NCBI GenBank assembly: GCA_025964055.1
Contig: JAOPZP010000127.1
Span: 1-6,898, forward strand
Source: Conexibacter sp.
GTDB lineage: Bacteria > Actinomycetota > Thermoleophilia > Solirubrobacterales > Solirubrobacteraceae
DNA: 6,898 bases
Direction of reading: 5' to 3'
This document shows positions 1 through 5,421 of this stretch, piece after piece. Every line of letters begins with the position of its first letter. Positions within the stretch are counted from its first letter, which is position 1. The notes beneath the pieces were generated by a model. It saw nothing but the letters and a program-made list of their open reading frames with translations, searched no databases and was not told where the DNA came from. The position numbers and the translations under genes are program-made.

Positions 1-455
1 TCCAGCCGCTGGCGGATGTCGATGATCTCCTTGGCGTGGATCTCGATGTCCGTCGCCTGGCCCTGGAAGCCGGAGGAGACCTGGTGGATCAGGATCTTGG
101 CGTTGGGCAGCGCCATGCGCTTGCCCGCGGCGCCGCCGGCCAGCAGGAGGGCGCCCATCGACATCGCGATGCCGACGCAGATCGTCGACACGTCGGGCTT
201 GATGAACTGCATCGTGTCGTAGATCGCGAGACCGGCGTACACGCTGCCGCCCGGGGAGTTGATGTAGATCGAGATGTCCTTGTCGGGATCCTCGGACTCC
301 AGGTGCAGCAGTTGCGCCACGATCAGGTTCGCGATCTGATCGTCGACGGGCGTGCCGAGGAACACGATGCGCTCGTTGAGCAGGCGGCTGTAGATGTCGA
401 ACGCGCGCTCGCCACGCGAAGTCTGCTCGACGACCATCGGGACCAGTGGACTCAT
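1..455 (-). CDS. clpP: ATP-dependent Clp protease proteolytic subunit (5' 151 codons; C-terminus outside window)
   Basis: This is the serine peptidase subunit of the cytoplasmic Clp protease. It forms barrel-shaped heptamers that degrade proteins unfolded by ClpX or ClpC. The visible 151 residues cover roughly three quarters of a normal ClpP of about 200 residues. Family landmarks are clear: INSPGGSV (65-72), IYDTMQFIKPDVSTIC (78-93), the catalytic serine Ser99 in SMGALLLAGG, and the catalytic histidine His124 in KILIHQ. The third catalytic residue, Asp, lies beyond position 1. The usual GQAASMGA reads GIAMSMGA, and the usual HQPLGG reads HQVSSG. ATG at 455 is chosen because GAGGT stands 3 nt before it and the protein starts just ahead of the conserved ERxxDIYSRLL segment. 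It lies 180 bp downstream of tig on the same strand, the common tig-clpP order; clpX would be expected next, outside the window. Confidence 0.97.
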   Translation of the reverse strand, partial: MSPLVPMVVEQTSRGERAFDIYSRLLNERIVFLGTPVDDQIANLIVAQLLHLESEDPDKDISIYINSPGGSVYAGLAIYDTMQFIKPDVSTICVGIAMSMGALLLAGGAAGKRMALPNAKILIHQVSSGFQGQATDIEIHAKEIIDIRQRL

Positions 456-532
456 GAGACCTCGTGCTCGTTCTCTGTACTCGGGCGGGATCCTGCCGGC
501 GCGACGCTGGTGCCGTGTCGGAAGGTCCGTGG

Positions 533-541
533 AGGCTAGCA
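533..541 (-). promoter_or_regulatory. Possible extended -10 promoter element for clpP
   Basis: On the minus strand the sequence reads TGCTAGCCT, which fits an extended -10 pattern (TGnTAnnnT). It lies about 78 nt before the clpP ATG, in the gap after tig. No convincing -35 hexamer is visible. The 180-bp gap leaves room for a separate clpP promoter in addition to read-through from tig. No ClgR-like or HspR-like operator was recognised in the gap. Confidence 0.22.
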
Positions 542-635
542 CCCGGGCAGGAGCCCTCCCTGGGCTTTCAGGTCGGTTGCGAGCGCGCGTCCTGAAGGGC
601 GCTCGACGCTCGTCCGAGTCCCGTCCGGGGTGCCG

Positions 636-1997
636 TCAGGAGGCGGAGGAGCCCTCGTCGGCGCTCGCCGTGGGGGTGCCCCCGGCGCGCTCGACGAGCA
701 GCTCGATGGCCTGCCGCTGGGCGATGTCGTCGACGACCTCGTCCAGGCGACCCTGCTGCTCGAGCCGCTTGCGCAGCTTCTCCGGCTCGGTGCCCTGCTG
801 CAGCGCGCTCTGCTGCAGCACGTCGAGGACGTCGCCCTCCGACGGCACGATGCCCTCGGCCTCGATGACGGCGGCCAGCACGGCCTCGCGGCGCAGCGCC
901 TGCTCGGCGTCGGGACGCGCCTCCTCGAGGAGCTCGTCCTCGGTCTTCTGCGCGATGCGCAGGTAGGCGTCCTTGTTGATGCCGCGGTGCGAGAGCGAGT
1001 GCAGCATCTGGTCCCAGAGCTCGCGGGCGCGGGCCTCGACCAACGTCTCGGGGATCTCGACCGTGGCGCCGGCGACGACCGCATCGAGCGCCGCCTCGCG
1101 GAACTCGGCCTCGGCCTTGCGCTCGTCGGCCTCTCGCATGCGGGAGGCGATGTCCTCACGGAGCTCGTCGACCGAGTCGAAGCCGCCGGCCTCGGTGGCG
1201 AAGTCGTCGTCGAGCTCGGGGACGCTCTTGGCCTTGACCTCGTGGACGGTGACCTCGAACTGGGCGGGCTTGCCGGCCAGGTGCGGCGCGCCGCCGTACT
1301 CCTCGGGGAAGGTGACCTCGACGACCTTCTCGTCGCCGGCCGACGTGCCGACGAGCTGCTCCTCGAAGCCGGGGATGAACTGGCCGGCGCCGAGCTCGAG
1401 CAGCTGGTCGCGCCCCTCGCCGCCGTCGAAGTAGTCGCGCTCGCCGTCGTCGCCCTCGATCGACCCCTTGAAGTCGACGACGACGGAGTCGCCGTTCTCG
1501 GCGGGGCGCTCGACGGTCTCGAGGCGGCCGAGCTGCTGGCGCAGGGTCTCGATCTGCTCGTCGACCGCGGCGTCGTCGACGGCCGGCTCGCGCCGGTCGA
1601 CCTGCAGCTCGGAGATGTCGCCGAGCGTGGCGGTGGGGCGCACGCCGATCTCGATCGTGAAGCCCAGGGGCTGACCCTCGGCGGGCAGGTCGCCCAGCTC
1701 GACGTCGGGCTCGCCGACGGGGTGGATGCCGGCCTCGTCGATGGCCTCGACGTACCAGCGGGGCAGCGCGGCGCGGACGGCCTCGTCGAGGACGGCGTCG
1801 CGGCCGACGCGCTGGATGACCACCGGGGCGGGCACCTTGCCCTTGCGGAAGCCCGGCATGCGCAGGTCACGGCCCATCTTGCCCGCCGCCTCGGTGACGC
1901 GGCGCTGGACCTCCTGCGGAGCGACCTCCGCCTCCACGCGCACCCGCGACTCGGGGAGCTCTTCGACGGTGGTCTTCACGTTCGTTGCGGCGGCCAT
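636..1997 (-). CDS. tig: Trigger factor, ribosome-associated chaperone and peptidyl-prolyl isomerase
   Basis: Trigger factor binds the ribosome exit tunnel and shelters nascent chains. At 453 residues it has normal family length. The N-terminal ribosome-binding domain spans about residues 1-130 and carries the signature GFRKGKVP at 49-56. The FKBP-like PPIase domain spans about 167-255 (GDSVVVDFKG, then GQFIPGFEEQLVG and the EVTFPEEYG strand). The helical C-terminal chaperone domain spans about 256-453 and ends in a short acidic, Ser-rich tail. The ATG at 1997 is preferred over in-frame starts further upstream (to 2135) because homology begins with TTVEELPESRVRVEAEV right after it, and because the upstream residues are low-complexity translation of the divergent promoter region. 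There is no good Shine-Dalgarno; a TATCTT hexamer ends 10 nt before the ATG, so the mRNA may be leaderless or nearly so. clpP follows downstream. Confidence 0.97.
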   Translation of the reverse strand: MAAATNVKTTVEELPESRVRVEAEVAPQEVQRRVTEAAGKMGRDLRMPGFRKGKVPAPVVIQRVGRDAVLDEAVRAALPRWYVEAIDEAGIHPVGEPDVELGDLPAEGQPLGFTIEIGVRPTATLGDISELQVDRREPAVDDAAVDEQIETLRQQLGRLETVERPAENGDSVVVDFKGSIEGDDGERDYFDGGEGRDQLLELGAGQFIPGFEEQLVGTSAGDEKVVEVTFPEEYGGAPHLAGKPAQFEVTVHEVKAKSVPELDDDFATEAGGFDSVDELREDIASRMREADERKAEAEFREAALDAVVAGATVEIPETLVEARARELWDQMLHSLSHRGINKDAYLRIAQKTEDELLEEARPDAEQALRREAVLAAVIEAEGIVPSEGDVLDVLQQSALQQGTEPEKLRKRLEQQGRLDEVVDDIAQRQAIELLVERAGGTPTASADEGSSAS

Positions 1998-2007
1998 GTG
2001 GCTTCGC

Positions 2008-2013
2008 AAGATA
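2008..2013 (-). promoter_or_regulatory. Candidate -10 hexamer of tig (near-leaderless)
   Basis: The minus strand reads TATCTT, followed by 10 nt and then the tig ATG. This matches the actinobacterial TANNNT pattern. A transcript starting the usual 6-8 nt after it would have almost no leader, in line with the missing Shine-Dalgarno. There is no TTGACA-like hexamer at 17 bp; an inverted repeat (2018-2047) occupies that place. Confidence 0.4.
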
Positions 2014-2017
2014 GCGG

Positions 2018-2047
2018 GGAAGGACTCGCCCGGGAGGCTCGCCTTCC
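2018..2047. repeat. Inverted repeat upstream of tig -10 (possible operator)
   Basis: GGAAGG at 2018-2023 and CCTTCC at 2042-2047 are perfect 6-bp arms around an 18-bp GC-rich centre that itself contains CCCGGG. The element covers the -35 position relative to the TATCTT hexamer of tig, where a regulator could bind. In such GC-rich DNA a 6-bp inverted repeat may arise by chance, so this is a weak call. Confidence 0.25.
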
Positions 2048-2091
2048 CTTGCGCGAGCTCGCCCAGAGGCTCGCTCGCGCGGCCCTCAGGG

Positions 2092-2097
2092 TACGGT
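2092..2097 (+). promoter_or_regulatory. Candidate -10 hexamer of the small plus-strand gene
   Basis: TACGGT fits TANNNT and ends 9 nt before the ATG at 2107. No Shine-Dalgarno lies in that spacer, so the gene could be read from a leaderless mRNA. It faces away from the tig promoter within a shared 109-bp divergent region. No -35 motif is evident. Confidence 0.35.
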
Positions 2098-2106
2098 TGC
2101 CGGCGC

Positions 2107-2247
2107 ATGTCCGCCCGCCGCCCCTCCCCCTCCACACGCGCCCTCGCCTGGCTCTACACGGGGCCCGTCGGGCATCTCTACGGCGGGCTGGCCGACTGGG
2201 CGACGCTCCTGAGCCGCCTGGCCGTCGCACGCCTGCGCCGGCGCTGA
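2107..2247 (+). CDS. Small conserved-looking hypothetical protein, 46 aa
   Basis: This short plus-strand gene encodes 46 residues and its function is unknown. The protein has a basic N-terminus (MSARRPSPSTR), the core LAWLYTGPVGHLYGGLADW, a mildly hydrophobic, possibly amphipathic helix (WATLLSRLAVARL), and a basic end (RLRRR). That pattern fits a small membrane-associated protein. I recall similar 'LYTGPxGHLxxGxxD' small proteins in actinobacteria but cannot verify it here. Nearly every codon ends in G or C, as in real genes of this window. It sits alone between tig, which is divergent, and the repeat array. The start follows a TANNNT hexamer by 9 nt. It could instead be a chance open frame, but the codon bias, the placement with its own promoter-like element and the clean stop before the repeats argue for a gene. 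Confidence 0.6.
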   Translation: MSARRPSPSTRALAWLYTGPVGHLYGGLADWATLLSRLAVARLRRR

Positions 2248-2250
2248 CGC

Positions 2251-2346
2251 GGGGACTGTCCCCACCCGCGCCGAACGCGGGGACTGTCCCCACCCGCGCC
2301 GCGAGGGGGACTGTCCCCAACCCGCGACGGGATGGGGACTGTCCCC
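2251..2346. repeat. Tandem array of four palindromic REP-like units
   Basis: The 13-mer GGGGACTGTCCCC occurs four times without a mismatch, at 2251-2263, 2279-2291, 2306-2318 and 2334-2346, spaced 28, 27 and 28 bp. Each copy is a palindrome with 6-bp arms around one T. The linkers are related (ACCCGCG plus about 8 bp), and CCCGCG (2265-2270) with CGCGGG (2276-2281) makes an alternative hairpin with a 5-nt loop. The array lies between convergent genes, starting 3 bp after the small gene's stop and ending 13 bp before the stop of the surface-protein gene. It may therefore end transcription from both sides. It resembles bacterial REP/BIME elements, but no REP-associated transposase is in view. 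The linkers are too short and too alike for CRISPR spacers. Confidence 0.85.
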
Positions 2347-2359
2347 CTTCCCTACCGCC

Positions 2360-3169
2360 TCAGCAGCTGACGGTGAGGTGGAACGGCCGGTCGGTGACGT
2401 CGGTCGTCGTCGTGCCGCCCGCGTCGCCGCCGGCGCGCGTGCGCACCGCGACCGTCTTCTTGTCGGCGCCGAGCTCGGCGGCGACCGCGCCGGCGTTGGT
2501 GATCGTCGACTCCGTCGCCTGGATGGCGCACGCCGAGATGTCGTTGGCGAACACGACGGTGTAGTTGCCGGCGGACGGGTGCGTCGCCGACGTCGCTCCG
2601 CGCTTGGCGCCCAGCGTGCCGTCGGCCGCGACCGCGGCGAACTGCGTCAGGCCCTGCGCGGTGGCCAGCGCGTCGGTGTGCGCCGCCGTCGTGGCGTCGG
2701 TGGTGATCTCCGATGCCGACTTGCCGTCGACCTGGTCGGCGTTGAGGCCGGTGGCCACGCCGTGGGCGTTGGTGATGAACGGCGCCGCGTTGGTGTTGCC
2801 CGACGTGATCTGACCGACCTCGGTGCCGCCGTTTGAGGAGAACTCGAACGCGCGCCCGTTGGACAGGTTGGCGGCGCGGATGCAGGGGCTGAAGCCCTTC
2901 TCCGACCCGCCGAGGCCCGAACGGCAGCCGTAGATGGCGCCGCCGCCCTTGTCGGACTTGTTGGACTGGCGCGTCCCGTACGTGCCGTTGTTGGCGATGA
3001 TCTGTGTCTCGCTGCTGAGCGCCGCGCTCGCGTTGGAGCCCGGGTTGCGCTTGCCGAGCAGCAGGTTCTTGCCTTCGCCTGACGCCACGGCGAACGATGA
3101 GATGAGCAGGCCGAGCACGACTGCGCTGGCCAGGACCCACGGTCCCTGGGACCGGATCTTGCGGAACAT
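2360..3169 (-). CDS. Secreted tail-fibre-like surface protein
   Basis: This is a 269-residue exported protein of unknown exact role. Residues 3-6 are basic (RKIR), 10-29 form a hydrophobic segment, and AVA|SG at 27-31 is a good signal peptidase I site; without cleavage the segment would act as a membrane anchor. The mature part is rich in Gly, Ala, Ser, Thr and Asn. It contains GVATGLNADQVDGKSASEI (137-155), a motif type seen in phage tail-fibre-like and bacterial surface proteins. A C-terminal domain reads NYTVVFANDISAC (202-214) and ends in RPFHLTVSC. Cysteines 82, 96, 214 and 269 could form two disulfides outside the cell. I recall the ending 'PFHLxVxC' from many Thermoleophilia secreted proteins, possibly stalk or adhesin parts. 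The ATG at 3169 is supported by GGGAGG about 9 nt upstream; an in-frame extension to 3253 lacks such support and would precede the signal peptide. Confidence 0.75.
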   Translation of the reverse strand: MFRKIRSQGPWVLASAVVLGLLISSFAVASGEGKNLLLGKRNPGSNASAALSSETQIIANNGTYGTRQSNKSDKGGGAIYGCRSGLGGSEKGFSPCIRAANLSNGRAFEFSSNGGTEVGQITSGNTNAAPFITNAHGVATGLNADQVDGKSASEITTDATTAAHTDALATAQGLTQFAAVAADGTLGAKRGATSATHPSAGNYTVVFANDISACAIQATESTITNAGAVAAELGADKKTVAVRTRAGGDAGGTTTTDVTDRPFHLTVSC

Positions 3170-3227
3170 CTTTGGAAGCCTCCCTGTTGGTCTCCGTTTC
3201 CCCAACCAACTGCGAGGAGCCTCCAAG
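3170..3227 (-). promoter_or_regulatory. Structured 5' leader that can occlude the ribosome-binding site
   Basis: In the mRNA directly before the surface-protein ATG, three stacked helices can form. The outer one pairs 3170-3176 with 3222-3227 (6 bp, one bulge). The middle one pairs 3178-3179 with 3219-3220 and 3181-3183 with 3216-3218 (5 bp, one bulge). The inner one is a perfect 6-bp hairpin, GTTGGT/ACCAAC, pairing 3186-3191 with 3205-3210 and closing a 13-nt loop. The Shine-Dalgarno GGGAGG lies within the middle helix, so the fold would hide it. This could be a translational switch. I match it to no known riboswitch class; in particular the c-di-GMP-I signature is not evident. Confidence 0.4.
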
Positions 3228-3283
3228 GTTGCGGTCGGTCGTCCGCATGACACCGCGCTGCAACGTCACGTGCCGCTGATCGC

Positions 3284-4618
3284 TCAGGCCTTCAGCGCGA
3301 AGATCGGCCAGGGGCCGGGGACGCCGCGCAGCAGCCGCGCGCCGCGCGACTCGAACTCCAGGCCCGAGCCCACGACGGTGCCGTAGACCGTCCCCGAGGT
3401 GAGCACCTCGTCGGGCCCGGCGAGGTCGCAGACGCGCGCGGCGATGTGGATGGCCATGCCGCCCACGTCGTCGCCGATCAGCTCGCACTCCCCCGTGTGC
3501 AGCCCCGCCCGGATCCGCACGCCCAGCCCGCGCACCGCCGCGACGGTCGTCCGCGCGCAGCGCAGCGCGTCCGACGGCGGGCCGGGGAAGGCCGCGATGT
3601 AGCCGTCGCCGACGGTCTTGACCTCGCGGCCGCCGTAGCGCTCGACCTCCCGACGGATCGCGTCGTCGTGCGCCGCCAGCAGGTCGCGCCAGCGCGCGTC
3701 GCCCATCCGCGCCGCGTGGCCCGTCGCGTCGCAGATGTCGGTGAACAGCACCGTCAGCAGCCGTCGCTGCAGCCCGCTGGTCTGCGTGCGGCTGCCGGTC
3801 AGGAACTCCTCGATCTCGCCCAGCAGCGCCTCGGTGTCGCCGATCATCGGCAGGCTGTCGTGGCCCGGCAGCTCCACGAATCGCGCGCCGGGGATCCGCG
3901 CCGCCGCCAGCCGGGAGTGGCCCACGTCGATCAGCTGGTCGCCGGTGCGGTGCAGGATCAGCGTCGGCACGCGCAGCGTCGGCAGGTGGTGGCGGACGTC
4001 GACGCCCTGGAGGTTGGAGGCCAGGCGCAGCATGCCGGCCGGCGTCGAGGACTGGCGCTCGAGCTTGCCCATCCAGGTGCGGATGCGCGCGTCGTCGGCG
4101 ACGCTGGGCGCCATCTGGTCGATCGCCGCGCCGGTGCCCCACTCCTCCAGCAGCCGGGCGATGCGCTCGTCGCGGTCGGCCGGCGTCTCGGCGAACGGGA
4201 CGTCGTCGTCGCGCTCGGTGGCGACGATCGACGCGTAGAGGACGAGCGCCAGCGTGCGGTCGGGACGGCACGCGGCGTACTCGACGGCCAGCGGCCCGCC
4301 CGCGGCGTAGGACTGCACGACGACGCGGTCGGCGCCGGCGGCGTCGAGCACCGCGTCGAGGTCCTCGACCTCCTCGGCCAGCGTCAGCGGGCGGTCGATC
4401 CGGTCCGACAGCCCGGACCCGCGGCGGTCGACGAGGATCACCCGCGCGATCGAGCCCAGCCGCTCCCACCAGCGGCGCAGCCCCGGCTCCTCGAGCATCA
4501 CCTCGATGTGCGACAGGAAGCCGCCGAGGAAGACGAGGTCCACCGGCCCGTCGCCGAGCACGCGATAGGCGATGTTGACGTCGCCGCTCTGCGCCCACCG
4601 GACGCGGCCTTCCTCCAT
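3284..4618 (-). CDS. Alpha/beta-hydrolase-like domain fused to class III adenylate cyclase
   Basis: This 444-residue protein has the layout of mycobacterial Rv1900c-type proteins: an alpha/beta-hydrolase fold (about 1-275) followed by a class III cyclase domain (about 285-444). The cyclase should make cAMP from ATP. Metal-binding Asp294 (LFTDIC) and Asp338 (VGDG), adenine-selecting Lys334 and Asp384, and Arg395 are all present. The usual transition-state Asn is His391 (AIHIAAR), which I recall as common in related actinobacterial cyclases. The hydrolase half keeps VDRRGSGLSD (63-72) and the acid Asp227. However, the nucleophile elbow reads SYAAGGP, with Ala105 where Ser is expected, and the catalytic His position is Ser255 (GHDSLP). 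It is therefore probably a non-catalytic sensor. There is no signal peptide or membrane helix, so it is cytoplasmic. The ATG at 4618 has no Shine-Dalgarno but follows TACGCT by 7 nt. A Crp-type gene lies 52 bp upstream. Confidence 0.92.
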   Translation of the reverse strand: MEEGRVRWAQSGDVNIAYRVLGDGPVDLVFLGGFLSHIEVMLEEPGLRRWWERLGSIARVILVDRRGSGLSDRIDRPLTLAEEVEDLDAVLDAAGADRVVVQSYAAGGPLAVEYAACRPDRTLALVLYASIVATERDDDVPFAETPADRDERIARLLEEWGTGAAIDQMAPSVADDARIRTWMGKLERQSSTPAGMLRLASNLQGVDVRHHLPTLRVPTLILHRTGDQLIDVGHSRLAAARIPGARFVELPGHDSLPMIGDTEALLGEIEEFLTGSRTQTSGLQRRLLTVLFTDICDATGHAARMGDARWRDLLAAHDDAIRREVERYGGREVKTVGDGYIAAFPGPPSDALRCARTTVAAVRGLGVRIRAGLHTGECELIGDDVGGMAIHIAARVCDLAGPDEVLTSGTVYGTVVGSGLEFESRGARLLRGVPGPWPIFALKA

Positions 4619-4625
4619 GCCGGGC

Positions 4626-4631
4626 AGCGTA
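4626..4631 (-). promoter_or_regulatory. Candidate -10 hexamer of the cyclase gene (leaderless)
   Basis: The minus strand reads TACGCT, which fits TANNNT, followed by exactly 7 nt and then the ATG at 4618. That is the expected spacing for a leaderless transcript starting at the A of ATG. No Shine-Dalgarno is present. The element would give the cyclase its own promoter even if it is also co-transcribed with the upstream regulator gene. No -35 hexamer is evident. Confidence 0.42.
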
Positions 4632-4643
4632 CTTGGGGAGCGC

Positions 4644-4666
4644 GGTCGCGCCGGAGCGCGGCGACC
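4644..4666. repeat. Inverted repeat between regulator and cyclase genes
   Basis: GGTCGC (4644-4649) and GCGACC (4661-4666) are perfect 6-bp arms around an 11-bp centre. The element starts 4 nt after the regulator's stop codon and covers the -35 position relative to the TACGCT hexamer of the cyclase. It could be an operator for the neighbouring regulator, or a hairpin that slows transcription. It has no T-tract, so a normal intrinsic terminator is unlikely. Confidence 0.35.
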
Positions 4667-4670
4667 AGCT

Positions 4671-5399
4671 CTAGGCGGGAGCGAGCAGGCGCTCGGTCAC
4701 GGGGTCCACGAGGTGTGCGGGGTCGCCGCGCAGCAGCCAGCCGTCCTCGGTGCGCTCGAGCAGGTGGTCGCGCGCGAGGTCGCCGAGCGCCGAGGTGACC
4801 GACGGCCGCCGGGCGCCGACGAGGCGCGCGAGCGCGCTGTGGGTCAGGCTCATCGGGACCAGCACGCCGTCGGGCGTCACGCGGCCCCAGCGCTCGGCCA
4901 GCGCCCACATCGCCAGCAGCAGGCGGTCCTCCAGGCGCACGAGCTGGTTGACGACGAGCCGGACAGCCAGGCCGCGGTGGCGGCGCGCCGCGCGGGCGAA
5001 GAGCGCGTCGACGACCGGCGGATAGCGCACCGCGGCGCTGAGGAAGCGCTCGTCGAGGACGGCGACCGTGAGGTCCTCGAGGACGGTCCACCGCGCGACC
5101 AGCGGCAGCTCGCTGACCGGGCTGTCGACGTCCCAGGGACGCAGGATGTCGCCGGAGCCGAGCACCTCGGTCGACGAGCGCCGGCCGAGGTCGAGGTCGC
5201 GCAGGAGCAGGCCGTCGATGATCAGCAGCCCGAGCGGCGAGCCGCCGGGCTCCACCGCGCTGGAGGCGTCCCACCGGCCGGCGGGCACGTGGAGGACCCC
5301 GGCGACGAGCTGCTGGTGAGCGCGCTCCTGGTCCTCGGGCGTCAGGCCCTCACCCAGCTCGGGGTCGGCGGACAACAGGCGGACGAGGTCACGGGCCAC
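4671..5399 (-). CDS. Crp/Fnr-family transcriptional regulator
   Basis: This 242-residue cytoplasmic DNA-binding protein has the Crp/Fnr layout. A beta-rich cyclic-nucleotide-binding-like domain spans about 38-120 (GLLIIDGLLLRDLDLG, then TEVLGSGDILRPW). A long dimerisation helix follows at about 130-170, and a winged helix-turn-helix at about 184-228 (LTHSALARLVGARRPSVTSALGDL). The recognition helix is ARRPSVTSAL. The typical cAMP phosphate-binding cassette (GE-hydrophobic-AL... RSA) is not recognisable; the matching loop is DVDSPVSELPLVARWTV. There are no Fnr-type cysteine clusters. The ligand is therefore unknown: cAMP, c-di-GMP or none. The start is a GTG at 5399 without a good Shine-Dalgarno, and a TTG eight codons later is possible. 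It lies between a c-di-GMP enzyme and an adenylate cyclase on the same strand. A 16-bp near-palindrome 22 bp upstream could be its own operator. Confidence 0.88.
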   Translation of the reverse strand: MARDLVRLLSADPELGEGLTPEDQERAHQQLVAGVLHVPAGRWDASSAVEPGGSPLGLLIIDGLLLRDLDLGRRSSTEVLGSGDILRPWDVDSPVSELPLVARWTVLEDLTVAVLDERFLSAAVRYPPVVDALFARAARRHRGLAVRLVVNQLVRLEDRLLLAMWALAERWGRVTPDGVLVPMSLTHSALARLVGARRPSVTSALGDLARDHLLERTEDGWLLRGDPAHLVDPVTERLLAPA

Positions 5400-5421
5400 G
5401 ACACGCCGGTTCTGCCCCCGC

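Noticed and set aside
509..543. Inverted repeat GGTGC...GCACC in the tig-clpP gap
   Set aside because: Only 5-bp arms with a 25-nt centre that forms no further pairs; expected by chance in such GC-rich DNA. tRNA-like features were also sought here and not found.
552..566. Terminator after tig (AGCCC-TCCCT-GGGCT hairpin)
   Set aside because: The stem is only 5 bp, and in the direction of tig transcription no T-tract follows it; not supportable as a terminator.
1998..2135. N-terminal extension of trigger factor
   Set aside because: The extra 46 residues have no family homology and overlap the divergent promoter region; the ATG at 1997 directly precedes the conserved N-terminus.
2251..2346. 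CRISPR array
   Set aside because: Repeats are 13 bp with linkers of 14-15 bp that resemble each other, and no cas genes are present; a REP-like tandem array explains it better.
630..2564. Long plus-strand open frame (644 codons) opposite tig and beyond
   Set aside because: It is a mirror of high-GC coding on the minus strand: low-complexity Leu/Arg/Asp/Gly-rich translation, no domains, and it runs through tig, the small gene, the repeat array and part of the surface-protein gene.
3170..3253. N-terminal extension of the surface protein
   Set aside because: It would place 28 polar residues before the signal peptide, and the ATG at 3169 has a well-placed GGGAGG. The segment also forms the leader structure.
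3170..3283. c-di-GMP-I (GEMM) riboswitch in the surface-protein leader
   Set aside because: The neighbourhood invited the idea, but the hallmark conserved blocks of that class are not present.
2352..4598. Minus-strand 748-codon frame spanning the surface-protein and cyclase genes
   Set aside because: Arg/Ala/Pro-rich shadow in another frame of two well-supported genes; no recognisable motif.
3446..4798. Plus-strand 450-codon frame opposite the cyclase gene
   Set aside because: Antisense shadow of the hydrolase-cyclase reading frame; composition is repetitive and the minus-strand protein carries clear motifs.
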